A DNA stretch of 5,551 bases from an uncultured Oscillospiraceae bacterium (GCA_905200265.1 CAJKJS010000115.1:1-5551), one strand, 5' to 3'. Counted from the stretch's first letter, positions 1 to 5,330 are shown. The notes: generated by a model from the sequence alone, not told the origin. A program made the numbers and translations.

Positions 1-379
1 CCTTGGTGGGAACCATGCGCTCTTTGGCTTTTTGCCAGGAATCCGGGTCCGTGATGGTAAATTTCAAAAATTCCGGGGTGGTGTCTTCGCCAATGAGCTC
101 CTTCTGTGTGGCGCCCCACCGGGTGGTATATACCCGTTCGTGTTCCGTACGAGACAGTTCTTTTTCCTCGAACCGGGGGGAGTTATCGGGCATGAACCGG
201 GCGATTTTGTCCAGGCCAAAGCAATCAAAATAATTGTCGGCATTGGCCCATGCGGGCAGCCCTTCCCGCCGCCAGCGGGACATGGTGCCGTTCCACGGGG
301 AATCCCAGAACGGGATACGGTCGGGTTCTTCGTGCCGGAAAATGAGCTCCATGCGCTCATGGGTGGTAAGTTCTTTCAT
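1..379 (-). CDS. Uroporphyrinogen decarboxylase (URO-D) superfamily protein, N-terminal part
   Basis: This is the first 126 codons of a gene that runs off the left edge, so the C-terminal two thirds are missing. It starts at ATG 377-379; an AAGGAAAGG-like ribosome binding site lies about 12 bases upstream. The N-terminus (MKELTTHERM, then IFRHEEPDRIPFW at residues 13-25) is the hallmark opening of URO-D superfamily proteins, followed by a GLDKI segment near residues 55-59 and a TPEFLKFTITDPDSW stretch at 101-115. True HemE enzymes carry an RQAGR motif just after this opening. Here that place reads DSPWNGTMSRWRR, so heme synthesis is unlikely. Paralogues without that motif include corrinoid or methyl-transfer proteins related to MtaA/MtbA and many uncharacterised members. 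The substrate cannot be told from this fragment. It is divergent from an AraC-type regulator across 125 bp, which suggests that regulator controls it. Family assignment is firm; function is open. Confidence 0.85.
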   Translation of the reverse strand, partial: MKELTTHERMELIFRHEEPDRIPFWDSPWNGTMSRWRREGLPAWANADNYFDCFGLDKIARFMPDNSPRFEEKELSRTEHERVYTTRWGATQKELIGEDTTPEFLKFTITDPDSWQKAKERMVPTK

Positions 380-414
380 ATCGTGTGCCTGCCTTTCCTT
401 GTGAAAGTACCCTT

Positions 415-443
415 ATCATACTGCCCAAAACCCAAAAGTTCCA
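415..443 (-). promoter_or_regulatory. Candidate promoter for the leftward URO-D-family gene
   Basis: Read leftward, TATGAT (415-420) is a good -10 box. A 17-base spacer separates it from TGGAAC (438-443), a poor -35 with 3 of 6 consensus bases. Transcription would begin near position 408, leaving a leader of roughly 30 bases. The weak -35 with a dyad just upstream would fit a promoter that needs an activator. This is inference from consensus matching only. Confidence 0.4.
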
Positions 444-447
444 GCAA

Positions 448-471
448 TTTTGTCTTTACAACCCGACAAAA
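448..471. promoter_or_regulatory. Candidate operator: TTTTGTC-N10-GACAAAA dyad
   Basis: The arms at 448-454 and 465-471 are perfect 7-base inverted complements around a 10-base centre, and the -35 box of the regulator gene (455-460) lies inside that centre. A protein bound here would block the rightward promoter. It would also sit at about -40 to -63 relative to the predicted leftward start, a typical activator position. The AraC-family protein encoded next door is the natural candidate, although that family often uses direct rather than inverted repeats, so another regulator is possible. Confidence 0.45.
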
Positions 472-483
472 GTAACCTATATT
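455..483 (+). promoter_or_regulatory. Promoter of the AraC-regulator operon
   Basis: TTTACA (455-460) and TATATT (478-483) each match the sigma-A consensus at 5 of 6 positions and are separated by exactly 17 bases. The start site would fall near 490, giving a very short leader before the GTG start at 505. It probably drives the regulator, the transporter and the membrane glycosyltransferase together. Confidence 0.65.
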
Positions 484-490
484 TAAGAAA

Positions 491-497
491 AGGGGGG
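491..497 (+). promoter_or_regulatory. Ribosome binding site fixing the GTG start of the AraC-family gene
   Basis: AGGGGGG lies 7 bases before the GTG at 505. No in-frame ATG near the N-terminus would keep the ligand-binding fold intact, so this site decides in favour of a GTG start. Confidence 0.65.
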
Positions 498-504
498 AAG
501 CGGT

Positions 505-1353
505 GTGCAGATTGAAGAAAAAGACATTCACCCCAGTTTGCTTCGGTGCGGGCACTTTGATGGGTTTTGGGGGGATGGCAGTACGCCGGCACGGTTTACC
601 CCCCGCGTGTGTTACGATTACGAAATTGAATACTATGTGCGCAGCGAAGGCGGCGTGATCATCGACGGGCACTATACGCCCTTTGCGGCGGGGGATATCT
701 CGGTGCGCCGCCCGGGGCAGCGGGTACAGGGAGTGCCGCCATACGAATGTTATGTGCTGTGCGTGGATCTTTTGGGACAACGGCATTGGCCGGAGGGCTA
801 TTTGTTTGGCGACGCGCTGCATGCCCAGTCCCGGTACCAGTGTCCCATGCTGGACATGCTGCCCCAGCGCCTGGCTTATCCCCACGGTGACCGGCTGATT
901 GCCTGGTGCCGGGAACTGGAACGGTACGGCCCGGCTCCGGTGCCGGGAGCCAGAGCCCGGGCCGGGGCAGTGGTGCAGTATTTGCTGGCGGATATTGCCG
1001 AAGAAGCCAGGCGCAGCCGTCCCGGAGCGGGGAACCCCCAGGTGCAGAAAGTGCTCATGTACATCGACGAACATTTTACGGAAGACATGCAGCTATCGGA
1101 CCTGATTGCCGCCACGGGATTGAGCCGGGGGTATTTTCACCGCTGTTTTAAAGCGTATTGCGGTCAGACCCCGGGGGAGCGGCTGTTGTTTTTGCGCATG
1201 GAACGGGCCAAAACCCTATTGCGGCTGAGCGAACTGACGGTGTCGGAGGTGGCACGGCTGTGCGGTTTTTCGGATGCTTCGTACTTTGCGGGCAAATTTA
1301 AACAGATCTTTGGCTGCACGCCGCGGGCGTACCGCGGGCAGGGCGGCGTATAA
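505..1353 (+). CDS. AraC-family transcriptional regulator
   Basis: This 282-aa protein has the usual two-part AraC layout. Residues about 15-95 look like the cupin-type effector-binding domain, with EIEYYVRSEGG near 40-50, GDISVRRPGQ at 63-72 and PPYECYVLCVDL at 78-89. A linker of helices follows. The C-terminal DNA-binding domain, about 178-278, contains two helix-turn-helix units: LSDLIAATGLSRGYFHRCFK near 197-216, and VSEVARLCGFSDASYFAGKF near 246-265. It ends in the family signature FKQIFGCTPRAYR. The length is normal for the family. It starts with GTG behind AGGGGGG. It is divergent from the URO-D-family gene and heads a probable operon with an EamA transporter 27 bases downstream. A dyad overlapping its own promoter suggests autoregulation. 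The effector is unknown; sugar or small-metabolite ligands are usual for this architecture. Confidence 0.93.
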   Translation: MQIEEKDIHPSLLRCGHFDGFWGDGSTPARFTPRVCYDYEIEYYVRSEGGVIIDGHYTPFAAGDISVRRPGQRVQGVPPYECYVLCVDLLGQRHWPEGYLFGDALHAQSRYQCPMLDMLPQRLAYPHGDRLIAWCRELERYGPAPVPGARARAGAVVQYLLADIAEEARRSRPGAGNPQVQKVLMYIDEHFTEDMQLSDLIAATGLSRGYFHRCFKAYCGQTPGERLLFLRMERAKTLLRLSELTVSEVARLCGFSDASYFAGKFKQIFGCTPRAYRGQGGV

Positions 1354-1364
1354 ATTACGAAAAA

Positions 1365-1370
1365 AGAAGG
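1365..1370 (+). promoter_or_regulatory. Ribosome binding site fixing the start of the EamA transporter
   Basis: AGAAGG lies 11 bases upstream of the ATG at 1382, inside the 28-base gap after the regulator stop. The open frame extends upstream to 1274, but that part overlaps the regulator gene in another frame and encodes an Arg-rich stretch unlike a transporter N-terminus. The ATG at 1382 opens directly with the hydrophobic helix WIFLACGSALFAG. Confidence 0.6.
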
Positions 1371-1381
1371 CGTCGTTTTTT

Positions 1382-2254
1382 ATGTGGATTTTCCTAGCGT
1401 GCGGGTCGGCTCTGTTTGCCGGGGTGACGGCGGTTCTGGCTAAATGCGGCATCCGCCATACCGATTCCACAGTGGCCACAGCGTGGCGCACTGGGATGGT
1501 ACTCCTGATGGCATGGGTCATCGTAGGGCTGACGGGGTCCGCCGGGCAGGTAACCGGGCTGAGCCCCAAAACCTGGGGCTTTTTGTTTGTGTCGGGTGTA
1601 TCCACCGGAGCGTCGTGGCTGTGCTATTTTAAGGCGTTGCAGCTTGGAAATGTCAATCAGGTGACGCCAGTAGACAAAACCAGCACGATTTTGACTATTT
1701 TGCTGTCGTTTGTGGTGTTTGGGGAACCCATTGGTTTGTGGCAGGCCGTGGGTGTTATCGCGATCGCGGTGGGCACGTTTTTGATGCTGGAAAAAAAGCC
1801 GGTGACGTTATCCGCCCAAGAGAAAAGAGGCCACGGGTGGTTTTTCTTTGCCATGGGATCGGCGGTGTTTGCCAGTTTGACAGCGCTGCTGGGCAAAGCC
1901 GGGATGCAGGGTGTGGAATCGAATTTGGGTACGGCGCTGCGCACCGGGGTGGTCCTTATTATGGCGTGGGGCATGGTGCTGATAAGCGGCAAAGGGAAAG
2001 AAAGCCTAAAAGTGCCCCGGCGGGACATGATGTTTATTCTGCTTTCGGGCGTGTCCACCGGAGCCTCGTGGCTGTGTTATTTTAAGGCGCTGAAATTGGG
2101 ATCTGCCAGTGTGGTGGTGCCCCTTGATAAACTGAGTTTGCTCATCACCGTGGCGTTTTCGGTTTGGGTTTTGCACGAATCCCTTTCCCGCCGGGCCGCG
2201 TTGGGGCTGCTGATTTTGACGGCGGGTACGCTGCTGATGTTACTGCCCGGCTGA
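1382..2254 (+). CDS. EamA/DMT-superfamily transporter with two homologous halves
   Basis: This 290-aa integral membrane protein has about ten predicted helices in two EamA repeats. Repeat 1 spans about residues 2-137, with hydrophobic stretches near 2-22, 33-51, 66-84, 100-114 and 117-136. Repeat 2 spans about 153-288. The repeats align at a constant offset of 151 residues. GSALFAGVTAVLAK matches GSAVFASLTALLGK, and TAWRTGMVLLMAW matches TALRTGVVLIMAW. SGVSTGASWLCYFKAL is identical in both (71-86 and 222-237), followed by PVDK and PLDK. The DMT superfamily contains metabolite and drug exporters and uptake permeases, so the substrate cannot be read from sequence. With five helices per half, the halves should insert in opposite orientation. 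It sits 28 bases after the AraC-family regulator and 22 before a membrane glycosyltransferase. An upstream start at 1274 was rejected because it only reads the regulator gene out of frame. Confidence 0.9.
   Translation: MWIFLACGSALFAGVTAVLAKCGIRHTDSTVATAWRTGMVLLMAWVIVGLTGSAGQVTGLSPKTWGFLFVSGVSTGASWLCYFKALQLGNVNQVTPVDKTSTILTILLSFVVFGEPIGLWQAVGVIAIAVGTFLMLEKKPVTLSAQEKRGHGWFFFAMGSAVFASLTALLGKAGMQGVESNLGTALRTGVVLIMAWGMVLISGKGKESLKVPRRDMMFILLSGVSTGASWLCYFKALKLGSASVVVPLDKLSLLITVAFSVWVLHESLSRRAALGLLILTAGTLLMLLPG
1592..2092 (+). repeat. Intragenic direct repeat within the transporter gene (copies 1592-1639 and 2045-2092)
   Basis: Two 48-base copies, 453 bases apart and in the same frame, encode the same 16 residues (SGVSTGASWLCYFKAL). 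They are identical at 43 of 48 bases, and all five differences are synonymous. The flanking parts of the two halves are clearly more diverged, for example 25 of 47 residues identical between residues 2-48 and 153-199. This marks an internal duplication with strong constraint, or later gene conversion, over the shared core. Confidence 0.85.
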
Positions 2255-2276
2255 CAAGGCAAGAAGGAGAAACGGA

Positions 2277-3641
2277 ATGAGAAAACCGCCTGTTTTATGT
2301 AAAAAGCCGGAAGGTGTATGCGATGTCTCCTATTGGTGGACGTTAGGACTGCGAGCTTTCGGACTGTGTACCCTACTGATAGCGTTCACCGTTTGGGTGT
2401 GGCAGCAGGCGGAAAGCCTTCGACTGCCGGTGCTGCTGGCGGCAGGAGGCAGCGCCGCGCTCTTTGCTGCCGTGGGAGTGCAGGCAGTGCCTGGTTGGGT
2501 GCGCGCCTGGCGAGAACGAGCGGTACCGTCTGAACCTGAAAAAGCGCCACGGGGATTTTTATGGCGGCTGTTCATTTTGCTCCTGCTTTTTTGTGTGGCG
2601 ATATGGGGACTTGTGTATCTCATACGGCGATGGGAAGGAAATACCCAGAGCTTTGTTGACAGTTTTTCCTTCTGGACGTCCCTGGATGGACGCCACTACC
2701 TGGATATTGCCCGGGATGGGTACATTACACAAGGCGACTACGACCGCATGGTGCAGCTGGTGTTTTTCCCCGGGTATCCTATGGCGGTGCGCCTTGTAAG
2801 TATTTTACTGGGCGGGCAGCTGCTGCTTGCAGGCTTTCTCGTATCGGCACTGAGCTTTGCGGGAGCGGGGTGTCTCTTGTATCGGCTGGTGCGGCTGGAT
2901 GCGCCCCACAGGGAAGCCGTGCGGGCGGTATCGGTTTTGGGCCTGCTGCCAGGGTCGTTCTTTTTTGCGGCACCCATGAGCGAGAGTTTCTTTTTACTGT
3001 TAACCGTGGGTAGTTACTACGCTGCCCGCACCGGCCGGTGGCTACTGGCTGGACTATTAGGGGGTATGGCGGCGCTGACCCGCAGTGTGGGGCTGCTGCT
3101 ACTCATACCGCTTTTTTTCGAATGGATGGCGCTGCCCCGGCGACGGGAACGGGCACTCGCTTTGCTTTTGCTGATCCCCGCAGGATTCTTGGGGTATTTA
3201 CTGCTAAATTTCTTTGTGACAGGGGACGCGTTTACGTTCCTTACGTACCAGCGGGAACACTGGTATCAAGAGCCCGGGTGGTTTTTCGCTACCGCCGGCA
3301 CTCAAATGCAGCAGTTATTATCATCCGCCAGCGTAACTGACGTGTTGGGATTGTGGCTGCCCAATTTGCTCTATGGCGGTGCGGCACTTTTGGTAATGGC
3401 TCTCACGGCCCGGCGCCAGCGCGCGAGCGACACGGCGTGGTTCCTCAGTTATTATGCTGTGGCCATGGGGGCCACTTGGCTGCTTAGTGGGCCGCGGTAT
3501 CTGCTGGTGCTGTTGCCCATCCACCGGGGACTGGCTACCCTGACCGGAACCAAAAAGCGCAGGTGGGTTATATACGGGCTGTGCACTGTGTGCGGGCTTT
3601 TTTACCTGTATGCGTTTTGTAACCAGTGGCAAGTGTGGTGA
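2277..3641 (+). CDS. Polytopic membrane mannosyltransferase-like protein (PIG-V/Gpi18-related)
   Basis: This 454-aa protein has about ten or eleven hydrophobic segments, including roughly 21-42, 51-73, 97-116, 168-202, 217-246, 254-283, 291-315, 358-378, 386-404 and 430-447. The large loop after the third segment carries FWTSLDGRHYLDIARDGY (132-149), followed by VFFPGYP (162-168). This corresponds to the W-D...Y..IA..GY...FFP.YP signature of bacterial PIG-V/Gpi18-like mannosyltransferases, a GT-C type fold using a lipid-linked sugar. The usual Trp before the loop Asp is Leu here (L136-D137). Later family-like features are MSESFF (234-239), MAALTRSVG (264-272) and GPRYLL (405-410). The family acts on the outer face of the membrane; donor and acceptor are unknown in most bacteria. 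The ATG at 2277 follows AAGGAG by 7 bases, and the gene lies 22 bases after the transporter, so co-transcription is likely. Family call is good; the exact sugar is not known. Confidence 0.8.
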   Translation: MRKPPVLCKKPEGVCDVSYWWTLGLRAFGLCTLLIAFTVWVWQQAESLRLPVLLAAGGSAALFAAVGVQAVPGWVRAWRERAVPSEPEKAPRGFLWRLFILLLLFCVAIWGLVYLIRRWEGNTQSFVDSFSFWTSLDGRHYLDIARDGYITQGDYDRMVQLVFFPGYPMAVRLVSILLGGQLLLAGFLVSALSFAGAGCLLYRLVRLDAPHREAVRAVSVLGLLPGSFFFAAPMSESFFLLLTVGSYYAARTGRWLLAGLLGGMAALTRSVGLLLLIPLFFEWMALPRRRERALALLLLIPAGFLGYLLLNFFVTGDAFTFLTYQREHWYQEPGWFFATAGTQMQQLLSSASVTDVLGLWLPNLLYGGAALLVMALTARRQRASDTAWFLSYYAVAMGATWLLSGPRYLLVLLPIHRGLATLTGTKKRRWVIYGLCTVCGLFYLYAFCNQWQVW

Positions 3642-3800
3642 AAATAACCCCAAGGGGTAGAAGAGAACGTCGAATAGCACCGAAAACTGCATGACATGGC
3701 CACATACGAGAGCCACTCTGCCAACGGCCCGATTCTTTTTTGCTTTACCGGTGTATGCGGGCATGAAGAACAAAACGGGGACATTTTGCCCCAACAAACA
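3642..3800. other. Non-coding intergenic stretch of unknown role
   Basis: No supported gene lies here. The stretch begins with a short palindrome, ACCCC-AA-GGGGT (around 3648-3659), right after the glycosyltransferase stop. It continues with about 100 bases of mixed sequence and then an AACGGGG...TTTTGCCCC element with a 4-base stem before the hexanucleotide repeat. I see no convincing promoter, tRNA-like fold or ribosome binding site. It may be the 3' untranslated region of the rightward operon, because the first good terminator is only reached at 3835. Confidence 0.4.
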
Positions 3801-3836
3801 GAAAAAGAAAAAGAAAAAGAAAAAGAAAAAGAAAAA
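3801..3836. repeat. Perfect hexanucleotide microsatellite (GAAAAA)x6
   Basis: Six uninterrupted GAAAAA units fill 36 bases and run directly into the left foot of the terminator hairpin, sharing its A residues at 3835-3836. Read leftward it is (TTTTTC)x6 and forms the T-rich tail behind the hairpin for the leftward cyclase gene. Perfect short repeats of this length are prone to slippage. Confidence 0.95.
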
Positions 3837-3884
3837 ACCAGCCGTGGGCCCGAAAAGGCCGGAACACGGCTGGTTTACTTTTTT
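3835..3884. terminator. Bidirectional intrinsic terminator between convergent genes
   Basis: AAACCAGCCGTG (3835-3846) pairs perfectly with CACGGCTGGTTT (3865-3876), a 12-base stem. The inside can pair further through GGCC (3847-3850) and GGCC (3857-3860) around a CGAAAA loop, leaving GGAA bulged. Rightward, the stem is followed by AC and six T residues (3879-3884). Leftward, it is followed directly by TTTTTT and the TTTTTC repeats. It lies immediately after the cyclase stop codon and about 190 bases after the glycosyltransferase stop, so it should end transcripts from both. Confidence 0.88.
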
Positions 3885-5234
3885 CTATTCCGTTTGTTGG
3901 GATGAACAGTGGGAGGGAGAGGAATCCACCACCACACGGTTGCGGGTTTTTTTGGCGCGGTACATAAGGGCATCGGCCCGGCGTACCAAGGAAGCCGTGG
4001 GTCCCGGGCCCATCACACCGCCCACGCTTACTGTCAGATGAAGCCCGCCGGGCAATCCCAGGGCGGTTTTATAGGAACATTCCCGGATGGTTTCCAATTT
4101 AGAGGAAAAAACATCAGGCGGGATATCGCGGAATATAATCACGAATTCATCTCCGCCATAGCGGATTACCGCATCGGTTTTGCGTACACAGGCAAGCAGT
4201 GTACCGGCCACAGCCTGCAAAGCCCGGTCTCCGGCTTCGTGGCCAAAGCGGTCGTTGACCATTTTAAAGTTATCCAAATCCAACATGGCCAGCCCGTCAT
4301 GTGGGCCGAGGAAGGGGGCTCGTTCGTCGTAGTACCGGCGGTTGTACACGCCGGTGAGGGAATCGATATATAGTTTTTGGTTGTACTCTTCTACCACCCG
4401 GTTTAAGTCGGCGTCGCTGTATAAATCCAGCAGCATGCTTTCCGGTACAGATAAGATGAGCTCCAACGTGTAGGAACGTCCATCCACCACCACGGGACAG
4501 GACAGTGCATGATAAAACTGTTCCCGGACATATTCAAATTTTCCCGAAGAACCCTGGGGGCTGCGGTCGCACAGGCAATTGTCGCACGGAGCACTGCGGT
4601 TCCAAAAAGAGAAGCACGGCTTTTCTTCCGGCTGCATATGACCATCGTGTGTAACCGTGTACACATGACGGGTACCGGGTACAATCAGCCGCACCGCCTG
4701 AAACAGCGAAGTGAGCGTGCTGAGCTGGGACAGAGTAAACGGGTGCGGGGTACAGGCACATGTTCGGGCTTTTTGTTGGTTTTCGCGCAGGAACATGGCG
4801 GCCTGCCCCAACAGGCCAGACGCATACAGCGACCCTTGCGCCGTGGGACGGCACAGAGGCAGGGCACGCAAAATATTGAGCACCCGGCGATAGATGACCG
4901 CAGAAAGAACCGGCACCGCTACGGTGTCAAACGCGCCGCAGGCATAGGCCTGTTCCACGGCGGTTTCGTTCTCCAAACTAACCAGTGCCAGCGCCGGAAT
5001 GGCCGACAGGGTCGGTTCCAGCTGCATGCGGGCCAACAGTTGCGGTCCCTGGGAAGCGGGGCGCGTAAAATCCGCCAGAACCAGGGAAACAGGACATGTA
5101 TGTAAAAAAGTTAAGGCTTCTTCGCAGTTTTCGGCGTGAAGAACCCGGCAAGGGGGCAATTGGAGGGCCAACTGAGTTCTTGCGGGGGCCGAAGCATCCA
5201 GTAACAGGATAAAAGGGACATCCATCAGTTCCAT
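3885..5234 (-). CDS. Diguanylate cyclase: degenerate receiver, Cys-rich sensor-like region, GGDEF
   Basis: This 449-aa protein appears cytoplasmic, with no membrane segment. Residues 7-122 look like a response-regulator receiver. D13 and the phospho-acceptor-position D55 (SLVLADF) remain, but the second acidic residue is A14 and the usual Lys-Pro is V107-P108. Residues about 135-275 form a sensor-like region, perhaps PAS-type, with C207, W211, C217, C220 and C222. The GGDEF domain, about 285-435, has DSLTGVYNRR (291-300), LDLDNFKMVNDRFGHEAGD (318-336) and the catalytic RYGGDEF (358-364). RKTD (351-354) sits five residues before GGDEF, the correct I-site spacing for product inhibition. It should therefore make cyclic di-GMP from two GTP. 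GGAGGT at 5245-5250 (read leftward) lies 10 bases before the chosen ATG, favouring it over a second ATG three codons in. It has its own promoter and is transcribed alone. The input signal is unknown. Confidence 0.92.
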   Translation of the reverse strand: MELMDVPFILLLDASAPARTQLALQLPPCRVLHAENCEEALTFLHTCPVSLVLADFTRPASQGPQLLARMQLEPTLSAIPALALVSLENETAVEQAYACGAFDTVAVPVLSAVIYRRVLNILRALPLCRPTAQGSLYASGLLGQAAMFLRENQQKARTCACTPHPFTLSQLSTLTSLFQAVRLIVPGTRHVYTVTHDGHMQPEEKPCFSFWNRSAPCDNCLCDRSPQGSSGKFEYVREQFYHALSCPVVVDGRSYTLELILSVPESMLLDLYSDADLNRVVEEYNQKLYIDSLTGVYNRRYYDERAPFLGPHDGLAMLDLDNFKMVNDRFGHEAGDRALQAVAGTLLACVRKTDAVIRYGGDEFVIIFRDIPPDVFSSKLETIRECSYKTALGLPGGLHLTVSVGGVMGPGPTASLVRRADALMYRAKKTRNRVVVDSSPSHCSSQQTE

Positions 5235-5252
5235 AAACCGTGCGACCTCCGG

Positions 5253-5270
5253 TTTTTCAAGAGTGAAAAA
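5253..5270. promoter_or_regulatory. Dyad TTTTTCA-AGAG-TGAAAAA in the cyclase leader
   Basis: The perfect 7-base arms (5253-5259 and 5264-5270) around four bases lie between the predicted cyclase start site (about 5273) and its GGAGGT site (5245-5250). It could be a DNA operator just downstream of the promoter, or an AU-rich leader hairpin abutting the ribosome binding site. The sequence alone does not decide between these. Confidence 0.4.
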
Positions 5271-5279
5271 TATGTTTTA

Positions 5280-5309
5280 ATTATACAGGAAGGCCCTCTT
5301 CTTTGGCAA
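5280..5309 (-). promoter_or_regulatory. Promoter of the diguanylate cyclase gene
   Basis: Read leftward, TTGCCA (5304-5309) is a 5-of-6 match to the -35 box, followed after 18 bases by a perfect TATAAT (5280-5285). The predicted start is near 5273, giving a leader of about 40 bases. This is a strong housekeeping-type promoter. Confidence 0.75.
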
Positions 5310-5330
5310 GAGAGAAACAGGCAAAAAACC

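Noticed and set aside
1..379. Assignment as HemE, the heme-pathway uroporphyrinogen decarboxylase
   Set aside because: The RQAGR motif expected after the N-terminal opening is absent; only the superfamily is supported.
32..475. 147-codon rightward open frame across the URO-D-family gene and the intergenic region
   Set aside because: It is antisense to a clearly recognisable protein, has no good ribosome binding site, and runs through the divergent promoter region.
376..1074. 232-codon leftward open frame antisense to the AraC-family gene
   Set aside because: The composition is what GC-rich antisense reading gives (Pro, Arg, His, Ala); there is no domain and the opposite strand encodes a full AraC protein.
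1274..1381. N-terminal extension of the EamA transporter reading upstream into the regulator gene
   Set aside because: It encodes an Arg-rich stretch from out-of-frame reading of the AraC C-terminus; a ribosome binding site and a direct membrane helix support the ATG at 1382.
3321..3797. 158-codon leftward frame antisense to the glycosyltransferase end, and a 60-codon frame at 3602-3784
   Set aside because: There is no ribosome binding site, promoter or family resemblance, and much overlaps the conserved C-terminal part of a real gene. The intergenic stretch is flagged separately as unexplained.
3801..3836. CRISPR-like array
   Set aside because: The units are only six bases long with no spacers; it is a simple microsatellite.
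3642..3884. tRNA or small structured RNA gene in the convergent region
   Set aside because: No T-loop, anticodon stem or acceptor pairing could be built, and no promoter was found; only the terminator hairpin is supported.
3691..4041. 116-codon rightward frame encoding a poly-lysine run
   Set aside because: The lysine run is only the GAAAAA microsatellite read in frame; the frame then passes through the terminator and antisense to the GGDEF domain.
4509..5105. 198-codon rightward frame antisense to the cyclase
   Set aside because: It is a shadow of a strongly supported leftward gene, with no initiation signals and an Arg/Gln-rich composition.
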